DNA of 64,000 nt from SSSZ01 sp016790965 (GTDB taxonomy: Bacteria; Pseudomonadota; Gammaproteobacteria; Burkholderiales; Rhodocyclaceae). Positions 43,356-52,444 of the stretch are shown here, piece by piece. The stretch spans positions 1-64,000 of the forward strand of contig JAEUNZ010000001.1 of NCBI GenBank assembly GCA_016790965.1, written 5' to 3'. Under the pieces are notes generated by a model. It was not told the origin of the DNA. It made no database searches and worked only from the letters and a program-made list of their open reading frames with translations. Positions within the stretch are counted from its first letter, which is position 1, and each line of letters starts with the position of its first letter. The translations under genes were made by a program, and so were the position numbers.

Positions 43356-45133
43356 CAGAAGGCTTCGTCCCAGCGAATCGAGAGTCGGATCGCCGAATTG
43401 ATCAGACCGACCATGCTGTAGGTCTGCACGAAATTGCCCCACAGCTCGCCCGTAGCCGGATCGGCATGCTCGGCGAGCAGTCCGAGGCGATTGCGGCAGG
43501 CCAGGAGCCGTTCGAAGAGCTGTCGCGCCTCGTCCCTTCTCTCCAAGGCGACGAGGGCATTGACGTACCAGAAACTACAGACGAGGAAGGCGTTTTCCGG
43601 CTCACCGAAATCGTCCTTCTCGACATAGCGGAAGATGAAATCGCCGCGCCGCAAGTCCTTGGCTACGGCATCCACGGTCTCCTCGAAGCGCGGATCGTCG
43701 GCGGCCAGGAAACCCAATTCGGCCAGAAGCAGGAGGCTTGCGTCCATGGCATCGCCTTCGAAGGTGGAGACGAAGCACTTGCGGCGGGTATTCCAGGCGC
43801 GGCGTGAAATCACGCGGTGCAGGCGGTCCGCCTGCTTGCGCCAATACGTGGCGCGTCGGGCGATCCCAAGCCGTTCGGCGATGCGCGCCAGACGGTCGCA
43901 GGCTGCCCAGCACATGACCGCTGAAAAGGTATGGACCCGAGCGCTGCCACGCAGCTCCCAGAGGCCGGCATCGGGTTGGTCGAAGCAGAGGATCGCCTGC
44001 TCGCCCAAGGGCTCGAGACGACGGAAAAGGGCTTCGTCGCCCCGATGGGCGAGCCGTTGATCGAAGAATACATGTGTCGCGGCGAGGATCGCAGAGCCAT
44101 AGACGTCGTGTTGGACCTGCCGGTAGGCCTGATTGCCGATGCGCACCGGTCCCATGCCCCGGTATCCGGCCAGGGACGCCACCTCCCGCTCTTCCAAATC
44201 GGCTCGCCCATCGATGCCATAGACCGGCTGTAGCGATGAATTGCCGGCACTCGCGGCGACATTGATGATGTAGCCCAGGTAGCGTTCCATGGTCCGGGTC
44301 GCCCCCAGACGGTTGAGGGCATTGACCACGAAGTAGCCGTCCCGCAACCAGCAGTAGCGATAGTCCCAATTTCGGGTGCTGCCGGCGGATTCGGGAACCG
44401 AGGTGGTCATGGCGGCAATGATGGCCCCGGTATCGTCGTAGGCATTGAGCTTTAGGGTGATGGCAGAGCGGATCACCGCCTCCTGCCATTCGAAAGGGAT
44501 ACTGAGGACGCGCGCCCACTCGCGCCAGTACTGGGCGGTCTCTTCCTGAAAATGGCGCCCCACCTCGGTCACGGAATCGTGGACGCTCTCGTCCGGACCC
44601 AGAATGAGGGTCACGCTGTCAGCAAGATAGAACGGCGTTTCCTGCAGGATCGCGGTCAGCGATGCATCCGTGGTCAGCCGCAGGGTGAGATCGGGTCCGA
44701 CGAAGCGGACATGGTTGCTCCCTCGGGTGACTTCAGGGCGGGCGACTCCATCGCCGCAGGCGGGACGCAACCGCAGGGTCAGGCGCGGGCTGCCCGACAC
44801 CTTGGCGATACGGCGTACCAGCATCATCGGACGGAAAATCCGTCCGTATTGGCCAAAGCGCGGGGCGAAGTCGGTCACTTCGACGCAACCGCCCTGCCGG
44901 TCGAAGAGCCGCGTCGTCAGGATCGCCGTGTTCTCGAGGTAGTGCTGCTCGGAGTGGGAGTACTCGGCGAGGTCCACGGCAGCGCAGCCGATTTCGTCAT
45001 TGTCGCGTAGGAGAGCGCAGAACCACGGGTCGCCGTCGAAGCGAGGAAAGCATGCCCAGGTGACGGTGGCTCGCGTGTCGATCAGGGCGCCGATGGTGCA
45101 GTTGCCGATGAGTGCTTGTTCTAGGGAAGTCAT
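43355..45133 (-). CDS. Glycoside hydrolase family 15 protein
   Basis: 592 residues from ATG 45133 (MTSLEQALIGNCTIGALID). The family is recognised by TRNWDYRYCWLRDGYFVVNA, the likely general acid in LWELRGSARVHTFSAVMCWA (about residue 393) and the second glutamate in TGELWGNFVQTYSMVGLI. GH15 enzymes include glucoamylases and trehalases. Being encoded between otsB and mscS, a trehalose-linked role such as trehalase is plausible but not shown by sequence alone. The start overlaps the otsB stop by four bases. Confidence 0.92.
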   Translation of the reverse strand: MTSLEQALIGNCTIGALIDTRATVTWACFPRFDGDPWFCALLRDNDEIGCAAVDLAEYSHSEQHYLENTAILTTRLFDRQGGCVEVTDFAPRFGQYGRIFRPMMLVRRIAKVSGSPRLTLRLRPACGDGVARPEVTRGSNHVRFVGPDLTLRLTTDASLTAILQETPFYLADSVTLILGPDESVHDSVTEVGRHFQEETAQYWREWARVLSIPFEWQEAVIRSAITLKLNAYDDTGAIIAAMTTSVPESAGSTRNWDYRYCWLRDGYFVVNALNRLGATRTMERYLGYIINVAASAGNSSLQPVYGIDGRADLEEREVASLAGYRGMGPVRIGNQAYRQVQHDVYGSAILAATHVFFDQRLAHRGDEALFRRLEPLGEQAILCFDQPDAGLWELRGSARVHTFSAVMCWAACDRLARIAERLGIARRATYWRKQADRLHRVISRRAWNTRRKCFVSTFEGDAMDASLLLLAELGFLAADDPRFEETVDAVAKDLRRGDFIFRYVEKDDFGEPENAFLVCSFWYVNALVALERRDEARQLFERLLACRNRLGLLAEHADPATGELWGNFVQTYSMVGLINSAIRLSIRWDEAF

Positions 45134-45879
45134 GCCATCCCTTCCAGCATCTGGGCGAGCCAGGCCCGCACTGCCGTCACGTCCGCCAGCCGATGACCTG
45201 CGCAAGTTCGGCCACTTCCTACCCTGATCGAGATTCCCTGGGCCTTATTGACAGCCGCGAAAGCCCGTTCATCGGTGACATCGTCGCCAATGAAGACGGG
45301 ACAGCGTCCGCGAAACGGAGATTCCCGGAGAAATTCGGTGACCGCCGTTCCTTTGTCGACTCCGGCCGGCTTGGCTTCGACCACGCATTTCCCGCGCTGG
45401 ACCTCCAGCAGCGGAGCCGTCTCGGCCACCAGCTCGCGCATCACATGGTGGGCGTAACCGGCCATATTGGGGATGCGCCGATAGTGGAGCGCGATGGAGA
45501 GCCCTTTGTCTTCGAGCAACAATTCGGGATAGCGGCGAATGATGGGCTGCAGGACCTGGAGGATACGATGTTTCGCATCGGGGGCGATCGGGTGCAGCCA
45601 CAACCTACCGGAGGCATCGCGACGCTCGAGGCCGTGCTGCCCAGCCCGGGGAACCCGGACCTGCTTCAAGTGGATGTCGAGATCCGAGATCGAGCGTCCG
45701 CTGACGACTGCCATGGCGCCGCCGCACGCCGCATGCAGATGTTCGACGAGCTGCAGGAGAGCGGCGTCGACGTGGATTCCGTCCGGAGTATCGGCAACGT
45801 CGAGGAGGGTACCGTCGAAATCGAGGAAATAGGCCCAGTCGCGGCTTGGTCTGGGAAGGATTCGCCGGCGCATCGTCAT
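45130..45879 (-). CDS. otsB: Trehalose-6-phosphate phosphatase
   Basis: 249 residues of the HAD superfamily. The nucleophile motif DFDGTLLDVADTPDG lies near the N-terminus, motif II is VVSGRSISDLD and the metal-binding motif IV is FIGDDVTDERAF. It dephosphorylates trehalose-6-phosphate to trehalose. Four-base overlaps join it to otsA upstream and the GH15 gene downstream. Confidence 0.96.
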   Translation of the reverse strand: MTMRRRILPRPSRDWAYFLDFDGTLLDVADTPDGIHVDAALLQLVEHLHAACGGAMAVVSGRSISDLDIHLKQVRVPRAGQHGLERRDASGRLWLHPIAPDAKHRILQVLQPIIRRYPELLLEDKGLSIALHYRRIPNMAGYAHHVMRELVAETAPLLEVQRGKCVVEAKPAGVDKGTAVTEFLRESPFRGRCPVFIGDDVTDERAFAAVNKAQGISIRVGSGRTCAGHRLADVTAVRAWLAQMLEGMA

Positions 45880-48128
45880 GGTTTCTCCTTATGCGTTCCG
45901 CTGGCGCGGGGAGCCAGGCCGCCGAGCAAGCGCCCTCGACGCCGCATGGCAGCGGCATCGAGGAGCATCCTGCCCGCCCAGCGAAAGACGTTGAACTCCG
46001 CGATCAGGCCACGCATCAGGCGCATGCGGTCGCGCTGTTCAGCCTCCGGCATGGTCAGGGCAAGATGAAGGGCGGAAGCACATTGATCGGCGTCGTAGGG
46101 ATTTACGATCAGGGCTTCGGGAAGTTCCCGCGCTGCGCCGGTGAATTGGGACAGGATCAGAACCCCGCGTTCGTCGTCGCGAGCAGCGACGAACTCTTTC
46201 GCCACCAGATTCATCCCGTCATGCAGGCTACTGACGAAGCAGAGTTCGGAAGCGCGATAGTAGGCGTACACGTCCGCCGGCTCATGATGTTCGACCTTGA
46301 GGATGATCGGTGGCGGCCCTTGCCGCTCGAAGCGGCCGTTGATGCGGGTGGCCAACGCCCGCACCTGCGATTCGTGGTGCTGGTATTCGTCGATGCCGGA
46401 CCGCGACGGCGCGGCAACCTGGATGAAACTGAAGCGGCCGATCCACTCCGGATGCAGATCGAGCAAGCGTTCAATGGCGCGAAAGCGTTCCAGGATTCCT
46501 TTGGTGTAGTCCAGTCTATCCACGCCGATACCGAGTCGGTGCCCGACGGGGAGATCGTTGCTGTGCCGCGAACGGGCGCGGCACTCGAGGAGAGGGATTC
46601 CGACCACCTCAGCCGCCGGGGGCCAGTCTATGGAGATGGGATAGGGGTGCACCGCCGTCAGGAATCCACCCAGCGAAACGGTGAAGGACGCACGATCGAC
46701 CCGAGCTTCGAGGAGACGGTCCACGGTATCGACGAAGTTGTTGCAGTGGAACTGCGTATGGAAGCCCAGAATGCTGCTGCCGAGCAGGCCGGTGACGATC
46801 TCCTCTCGCCAAGGGCAGATGGCGAACGACTCCGGATTAGGCCAAGGAATATGCCAGAACGTGATGATCGTGGCGTTGGGCAGACGCTGCCGCACCATGC
46901 GCGGAAGAAGCGCGAAGTGGTAATCCTGGATGAGGATGATGGGATTGGTCGTTTTGGCTTCGGCAACCACGGCGTCGGCGAATTTCTGATTCACGATCTG
47001 GTACTGGGCCCAGTCGGATGAACGGAAAGTGGGTCGCACGTGCGCGATATGGCACAGGGGCCAGAGGCCTTCGTTGGAGAATCCGTAGTAGTAGCCCTCC
47101 TCTTCTTTCGGGGTCAGCCACAGCCGGCGGATCTGATAAGCGGGCTTTTCCGGCGGTACGCTGACGCGGTCGAATTTGTCGACCACTTCCCTGTCGGCGG
47201 AGCCGCTTCCGTGGGCGATCCAGGTGCCCGAACAGGCGCGCATGATGGGCTCGAGGGCGGTCACCAGGCCGCTCGCGGGACGCTGCACTTCGACGCGGTC
47301 TCCGCGGTGCTGGTGAATGTAGGGTTCCCGATTGGAGACGACGATGACATCCTCGCCGCTCAATTCGTTGCGCAGGATCGCGCGCAGTGCGTCGGCGGTC
47401 CAGCTGATCCGTCCCTCGTCTCGCGCCCGCGTTTCGAGCTCCAGATCCCGGATCAGGCGCTGGAGATCGCTCGCGATGGGACGAAATTCGGGGGGCGGTG
47501 CCGGCGCGTCGCCAGTCGGCTGCCGAATCAGTCCTTCGCCACGGAGCAGGGATTGGATTCCGGCCACCCAGCCCCTCCAGGACAACTGTGCGATGACGAC
47601 GGTAATGAGAGAGATGAGTGCAGTCAGGGCAAGGAAGAAATAGAACACGTAGCGATTGGTTTCTTCGCTGCGTCGGGCGATGAAGCTCAAATCGTGAATG
47701 AGGATCAACCTGCCGTCAGGCGCCAACTCCGTGCTCATCGCCTTGATCGAAATGTGGAGCGGACCGAGGGGACTCTGGAGCAGTCTCGGCCCGGGTTGAC
47801 TCCACTCCGACAACTCGCTGCAGCGCAAATCGCCGGGGAGGGTCTTGCTGCCGGTAATCTCGCCATCTGCGGTGGCGCAATAGCCGATTGCGTAGAGGCG
47901 CTCATCCTGCGAAATGCGATTGAAGAATTCGCCGACCTTGCCCTTGCGGCCTGCGGAAAGCCGCTCTTCCAGCGGATCGTGCACGGCATTGGCGATCAGG
48001 GTCGCGCGAATGTCGAGGTCGCGCATGAACCAGCTCAATGTGAAATGATCGATGAGATGGCTGGTGCCGTAGGCGACCAGCGCCAAGGTGACCAATAAGG
48101 GAAGGACGAATCGGAGAGAGAGCCTCAA
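45876..48128 (-). CDS. otsA: Membrane-anchored trehalose-6-phosphate synthase
   Basis: 750 residues, about 270 longer than a soluble OtsA. The C-terminal part from about residue 260 is a GT20 synthase: VIVVSNREPYIH, GFLTAVHPYPISIDWPP, HRLGIGVDRLDYTKGI and LVAKEFVAARDDERGVLILS are all typical. The N-terminal part is a sensor-like module: helix at about 7-25, a periplasmic domain with a cysteine pair (YCATADG and RCSEL), a second helix at about 162-186 and a HAMP-like helical linker (IASDLQRLIRDLELETRARD). The enzyme therefore sits at the inner membrane and may sense the periplasm. It starts the otsA-otsB-GH15-mscS unit. Confidence 0.93.
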   Translation of the reverse strand: MRLSLRFVLPLLVTLALVAYGTSHLIDHFTLSWFMRDLDIRATLIANAVHDPLEERLSAGRKGKVGEFFNRISQDERLYAIGYCATADGEITGSKTLPGDLRCSELSEWSQPGPRLLQSPLGPLHISIKAMSTELAPDGRLILIHDLSFIARRSEETNRYVFYFFLALTALISLITVVIAQLSWRGWVAGIQSLLRGEGLIRQPTGDAPAPPPEFRPIASDLQRLIRDLELETRARDEGRISWTADALRAILRNELSGEDVIVVSNREPYIHQHRGDRVEVQRPASGLVTALEPIMRACSGTWIAHGSGSADREVVDKFDRVSVPPEKPAYQIRRLWLTPKEEEGYYYGFSNEGLWPLCHIAHVRPTFRSSDWAQYQIVNQKFADAVVAEAKTTNPIILIQDYHFALLPRMVRQRLPNATIITFWHIPWPNPESFAICPWREEIVTGLLGSSILGFHTQFHCNNFVDTVDRLLEARVDRASFTVSLGGFLTAVHPYPISIDWPPAAEVVGIPLLECRARSRHSNDLPVGHRLGIGVDRLDYTKGILERFRAIERLLDLHPEWIGRFSFIQVAAPSRSGIDEYQHHESQVRALATRINGRFERQGPPPIILKVEHHEPADVYAYYRASELCFVSSLHDGMNLVAKEFVAARDDERGVLILSQFTGAARELPEALIVNPYDADQCASALHLALTMPEAEQRDRMRLMRGLIAEFNVFRWAGRMLLDAAAMRRRGRLLGGLAPRASGTHKEKP

Positions 48129-48179
48129 GGTAAATTCTCTCGGCCGGGGATTAAGGCGAATTGCATCGGGTAAGCCCTT

Positions 48180-48758
48180 TCACCTTTCGTAGACCACGTC
48201 CACGCGGCGCATTTGGCGACGGCATGTCGTCTTGCAGTCGCGCGGAGCTTTTTCGTTGCCCATGGAGCTGAGTCGCAATTGCCGTCGTGGGATACCCATG
48301 GATTTGAGCGCCTCTACGACGACGTTCAGCCGCTGTTGGGCGATGGCGACGTTCAGGGAACGGCTTCCCAGATAGTCCGTATGGGCCACTAGGGTAACGG
48401 ACTGCTTCGAGTCCGCTTTGAGCCGCTCGGCGTGCTTGCGCAGGGCTCTGAGGGCGACCGTATCGAGCACCGAACTCCCGAGATCGAAGTAGATGCTTTC
48501 TTCGTCCGCGACCGCAGTCGTCCTGCTCGTTTCGGCAGCGACGACTTCCTGCCGCGGAGTCACAATTTCCGGATCGCTCTCCTCATTCGCCCCGTGGACT
48601 GCGGTGGGAACGTCGGCCGCCGCCGGAGTTGCCTGGGAACCAGTGTGCAGTTCCTTGCGCGCAGTCCCGCAGCCACCGAGCGTGAGCGTCGAGACGAGGA
48701 GCAAGCTGGCGGTCAGGCGAAGGCGCAAAGGCGGATATTGATCGGTGGTGATGAGCAT
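48180..48758 (-). CDS. OmpA-family lipoprotein
   Basis: 192 residues from ATG 48758 (MLITTDQYPPLRLRL). The lipobox is LGGC (about residue 29). After a linker, a C-terminal OmpA-like peptidoglycan-binding domain follows: SIYFDLGSSVLDTVALRALR, VTLVAHTDYLGSRSLNVAIAQ-like core, then RRVDVVYER. This protein would tie the outer membrane to the cell wall. It lies upstream of otsA on the same strand with a 51-base gap. Confidence 0.85.
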   Translation of the reverse strand: MLITTDQYPPLRLRLTASLLLVSTLTLGGCGTARKELHTGSQATPAAADVPTAVHGANEESDPEIVTPRQEVVAAETSRTTAVADEESIYFDLGSSVLDTVALRALRKHAERLKADSKQSVTLVAHTDYLGSRSLNVAIAQQRLNVVVEALKSMGIPRRQLRLSSMGNEKAPRDCKTTCRRQMRRVDVVYER

Positions 48759-48861
48759 TTCATCGAGCGAACTATTTCTCGGTAGCAGGGAACCAGCCTG
48801 GCCTGCGCCCGCCGATATCCTCGACGCGGGAATAACCGATGACGGGCGCGCCGGGAGAGGT

Positions 48862-49200
48862 TCAGCGCTTCGGTGCCGACAATTGCTCGAGGCCACGTCG
48901 GGTTCGGCGTATCAAAAACGGTCCGGCCAGCAGCACCAGTCCCAGACTTGCGAGCAGAAACTGCTCGCCGTAGACCAGGATCGGGCTGGCGGAAACCTCG
49001 GCCTGCGGTTCCAGTAGCCAGGCCATCATGGCGATTGCGGAGAGGATGCCCACCAATTCGTGGCCGTCCAGGTCGGTGCCGGAGGCTTTGTCGAGTTGTT
49101 CGCGCCACTGGCTGGCGGGCCATTGCCGCAAGGTGGGAAAAAACTGGAGGGCCAGCCACTGCGTCAAAGTCCAGCGATGGGTCGTGCGATCTTTTGGCAT
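48862..49200 (-). CDS. Small membrane protein downstream of nhaD, unknown
   Basis: 112 residues from ATG 49200, with AAGGA suitably upstream. Two membrane helices (about 55-70, LVGILSAIAMMAWLL, and 82-99, FLLASLGLVLLAGPFLI) and basic ends. No family was recognised. The gene starts 17 bases after the nhaD stop and likely shares its transcript, so a link to sodium/proton balance is possible. Confidence 0.6.
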   Translation of the reverse strand: MPKDRTTHRWTLTQWLALQFFPTLRQWPASQWREQLDKASGTDLDGHELVGILSAIAMMAWLLEPQAEVSASPILVYGEQFLLASLGLVLLAGPFLIRRTRRGLEQLSAPKR

Positions 49201-49217
49201 TGGACCGATCCTTTCGT

Positions 49218-50501
49218 TCACGCGGGGGGCACGCTGAGGAGAAGGTAGGCCCCGGCGCCGGCGAAGTAGCCGATGAGGGCCAGCCAGCTGATTTTGCGCA
49301 CGTACCAGAAGAAGTGGATCTTTTCGAGGCCCATGGCCGCCACGCCGGCGGCGGAACCGATGATCAGGATCGACCCCCCGGTGCCCGCGCAATAGGCCAG
49401 GAATTGCCAGAGCAGGCTGTCCGCCGGGAAGCGGGCCAAGTCGTACATTCCCATCGATGCCGCGACGAGGGGGACGTTGTCGACGATGGCGCTGACGATT
49501 CCGATCACGAGGATGATGAGTTCCTGTCGGCCGATCGTCTGGTCGAGCCACCGGGCCAGGGCGCCGAGGATGTGGCTGTGCTCCAGAGTTGCCACCGCTA
49601 GCAGGATGCCGATGAAGAACACCAGGGAGCTGAGGTCGATCTTGCTCAGGGCGTGAGCCAAGGTGAAGTGGGTCTTGAATTCGTCTTCCTTGTGCCGGTG
49701 GACCAGGTCGCCGACCAGCCAGAGGATGCCCAGGCCGAAAAGGATGCCCATGAAGGGCGGCAGGTGGGTCACCGTCTTGAAGGCGGGCACCGCCACCAGA
49801 ATGCCGATACCGAGGAAGAACATGAGCTTGCGTTCGAACTCCGTGGTTCCCAGGCCGTGGTCCTCGTCGGTACGCCCCGGGCTCACGACTTCGCGTCCGC
49901 GCAGCAGATAGGCGGTGATCGCCAGGGGAATCAGCATGCTCACCAGGGACGGCAGGAGGAGCGAGCGAATGGTGGCGATCGGGGTGATCTGGCCGCCGAT
50001 CCACAGCATCGTTGTCGTGACGTCGCCGATAGGAGACCAGGCACCGCCGGAATTCGCCGCGATGACGATGATCCCGGCGAAGAAGAGGCGGTCCTCCCGG
50101 CGCTCCAGAAGCTTGCGCATGAGGGAAATCATGACGATCGTGGTCGTCAGATTGTCCAGAATGGCGCTGAGGAAGAAGGTGACCATGCCGACGACCCACA
50201 TGAGGGTGGAGAGACTCCTCGTGCGGATCTGGCGGGTGATGACCTCGAAGCCGTTGTGGGCGTCGACCACCTCGACGATGGTCATGGCCCCCATCAGGAA
50301 GAAGACGATCTGCGCGGTACCGGTCAGCGACTCGCCCAGCTGTTCGCTGACCCGATGGGCATCGCCCGTGCCCAGGGCATAGAGGGTCCATAACAGACCG
50401 GCGCCGATGAGTGCGGAGGCAGACTTGTTGATCCCGAGCGGGTGCTCGAGGGCAATGGCAGTGTAGGCAAGCAGGAAGACGACGATGAGGGTGGAAAGCA
50501 T
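49218..50501 (-). CDS. nhaD: Sodium:proton antiporter NhaD
   Basis: 427 residues with about twelve membrane helices. The NhaD pattern is clear: AHNGFEVITRQIRTRS, FLSAILDNLTTTIVMISLMR and the pore-region block IVIAANSGGAWSPIGDVTTT. It expels Na+ or Li+ in exchange for protons at alkaline pH or high salt. ATG at 50501 is used. It is divergent from nhaR across a 200-base region with palindromes. Confidence 0.94.
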   Translation of the reverse strand: MLSTLIVVFLLAYTAIALEHPLGINKSASALIGAGLLWTLYALGTGDAHRVSEQLGESLTGTAQIVFFLMGAMTIVEVVDAHNGFEVITRQIRTRSLSTLMWVVGMVTFFLSAILDNLTTTIVMISLMRKLLERREDRLFFAGIIVIAANSGGAWSPIGDVTTTMLWIGGQITPIATIRSLLLPSLVSMLIPLAITAYLLRGREVVSPGRTDEDHGLGTTEFERKLMFFLGIGILVAVPAFKTVTHLPPFMGILFGLGILWLVGDLVHRHKEDEFKTHFTLAHALSKIDLSSLVFFIGILLAVATLEHSHILGALARWLDQTIGRQELIILVIGIVSAIVDNVPLVAASMGMYDLARFPADSLLWQFLAYCAGTGGSILIIGSAAGVAAMGLEKIHFFWYVRKISWLALIGYFAGAGAYLLLSVPPA

Positions 50502-50651
50502 CGGGCGGGTCGGAGCGGATCGGAGTGGTGGCGCGGTCCGGACTTCTGGAGGACCGCGACCGTTCCTTCGGAGGGGGTCGCATGCCGCTTTCGGCGACTG
50601 GCGCTCCGGCTGGCGGCACTACCTTAGCCTAGTGCGTCTTGAATAAAAAGT

Positions 50652-50687
50652 CGAATAATATTGTGCGATTATTCGGGTTATACGAAT
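50652..50687. promoter_or_regulatory. Overlapping palindromes in the nhaD-nhaR intergenic region (probable NhaR operator)
   Basis: A perfect inverted repeat, CGAATAAT (50652-50659) and ATTATTCG (50668-50675), overlaps a second one, ATTCG (50671-50675) and CGAAT (50683-50687). They lie 14-50 bases before the nhaR start and upstream of nhaD. The arrangement fits LysR-type activator/autoregulator sites (T-N11-A type). Confidence 0.6.
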
Positions 50688-50701
50688 CATGAAAGTCGGC
50701 G

Positions 50702-51604
50702 ATGAACCATAAGCATCTGTTCTACTTCTGGAAGGTGGCCAAGTTGGGAAGCGTCCGCAAGGCCGCTGCCGCGATCAATATGACGCCGCAGACCTTGAGC
50801 GGCCAGATCGGCCTCCTGGAAGAGAGCCTGGGGACGGAACTTTTTGCCCGGCGGGGAAGATCCATCGTCCTCACTGATGCCGGAAAGCTCGCCCTGGAAT
50901 ATGCGAACGAGCTCTTTGCCCTGAGCGCGGAGCTGGAAGTGGCGATCAAACACCTTCCCCGGGGGCGGCCGGCCCAGTTCCAGGTGGGCGTCTCCGATGC
51001 CGTGCCCAAGTCCCTGGCATGCACACTGTTGCAGCCGGCGATTCTGGGCGAGCAAAGCACGCGCATCGTCTGTCGCGAATGGCGCTTGGACCGACTCCTT
51101 GCTCAACTGGCAGTGCACGAGATCGATCTCGTGCTGGCCGACGGCCCGGTTCCCCCCAATACCGGCGTTCGAGCCTACAACCACCGCTTGCTCGAGTCGG
51201 GGATCAGCTTCCTGGCCTCGCCCAGCATCGCGCAGCAACAGGAAGGAGCCTTTCCCGGCTCCTTGGGAACCTTGCCGCTGCTCCTGCCCGGAGAGGATGC
51301 GCATGTGCGCTCCGCCCTCAACGCCTGGCTGGAGAAAAAGCGGCTTCGGGCGCGCATCGTCGGCGAATTCGACGACAGCGCGCTCATGGGCGCCTTCGGC
51401 CGCCAGGGGATCGGTGCCTTTCCCGTTCCCACGGTGGCCGAGCGCGAGTTTCTCGATACGGGCGACCTGGTCGTTCTCGGCCGTACACAGGAGGTTCAGG
51501 TCAGTTTTTACGCCATTTCCGTCGAGCGCCGCCTGACCCATCCCTGCGTGGTGGCCATCACGCGTTCGGCGCAGCAGATCGGCACGCCACCGGCCCCCGC
51601 TTGA
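50702..51604 (+). CDS. nhaR: LysR-family regulator NhaR
   Basis: 300 residues. The winged helix at the N-terminus, MNHKHLFYFWKVAKLGSVRK followed by AAAAINMTPQTLSGQI, matches NhaR, which activates Na+/H+ antiporter genes in response to sodium. The C-terminal co-inducer domain contains VGVSDAVPKSLACTLL and the DLVLADGPVP region typical of the subgroup. It is divergent from nhaD with palindromic sites between them, so nhaD is the likely target. The ATG at 50702 has no strong ribosome-binding site. Confidence 0.9.
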   Translation: MNHKHLFYFWKVAKLGSVRKAAAAINMTPQTLSGQIGLLEESLGTELFARRGRSIVLTDAGKLALEYANELFALSAELEVAIKHLPRGRPAQFQVGVSDAVPKSLACTLLQPAILGEQSTRIVCREWRLDRLLAQLAVHEIDLVLADGPVPPNTGVRAYNHRLLESGISFLASPSIAQQQEGAFPGSLGTLPLLLPGEDAHVRSALNAWLEKKRLRARIVGEFDDSALMGAFGRQGIGAFPVPTVAEREFLDTGDLVVLGRTQEVQVSFYAISVERRLTHPCVVAITRSAQQIGTPPAPA

Positions 51605-51627
51605 GGGGCCGACAGACCGAGGGCACT

Positions 51628-52443
51628 TCAGTCGGCGCGCCAGGGCAATGGGGGAGCCGCGAGGCGCGATCTGCTTCCGTCGCCGATGGGGCCGAAGAGG
51701 GCTTCGCCGCGTTCCCACTGGCCCTGGGCTTCGGCGATGACGGCCCGGCTGGAGCCGACGAAGTTCCACCACATGTGGACCGGTTCCGCGAAAGGCTCTC
51801 CCCCCAGGAGCAAGACCCGCGTATCCGCGCCCAGCAGGAGGCTCAGGTGGTCCTGGCCGCGTCCGAGATAGGCGAATTCGTCGGTTGCGAAACGCTCGCC
51901 GGCAACTTGCGCCGCGCCGCTGAGCGGAACGAGTCCATATTCGAAATCGGGCTCCAGGGCGAGGGTGAGGGTCGTCGGCACCGTGCTGGCGATGTCCAGA
52001 CCGAGCAGGGGCGAATGGACGCGGGGAGGCGCAGCGTGGTCGCCATAGGTTCCGGCCAGCAAGGTCAGGGTGGCGCCCCCCTCCTGCCAGCGGGGCAATA
52101 CCGGATGATGGGCGAAATCAGGCGCGCAGTGCTCGTTTTCCGGCGGCAGCGCGATCCAGAGCTGTGCTGCATGCAGGCGTTGACCGTCGACCAGCGAATC
52201 TTCGGTATGTACGATGCCGCGGCCGGCGGTCATCAGATTGACTTCTCCCGGCCGAATGACTTGCTCGTTCCCGAGACTGTCCCGGTGGAGCACCTCGCCC
52301 TCGATCAACCAGGTGAAGGTCTGCAGTCCGATGTGGGGGTGGGGTCCCACGTGCATCCCTCGTCCGGCAGGGAATTCGACAGGGCCGGCGTGGTCGAGGA
52401 AGCACCAGGCGCCGACCATGCGCTGCTGACGGCTGGGCAGCAA
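51628..52443 (-). pseudogene. Pirin family protein, 5'-truncated
   Basis: About 270 residues of a pirin (cupin fold) protein. HPHIGLQTFTWLIEGE, the metal-ligand region VNLMTAGRGIVHTED and the body of both cupin halves are intact to the end. The first ~20 residues of a normal pirin are missing: upstream of about 52445 the sequence belongs to a gntP-like gene. Possible starts are TTG at 52443 or ATG at 52419, the latter cutting into the first conserved strand. The protein may still be made, but only without its native N-terminus. Confidence 0.65.
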
Positions 52444-52444
52444 G

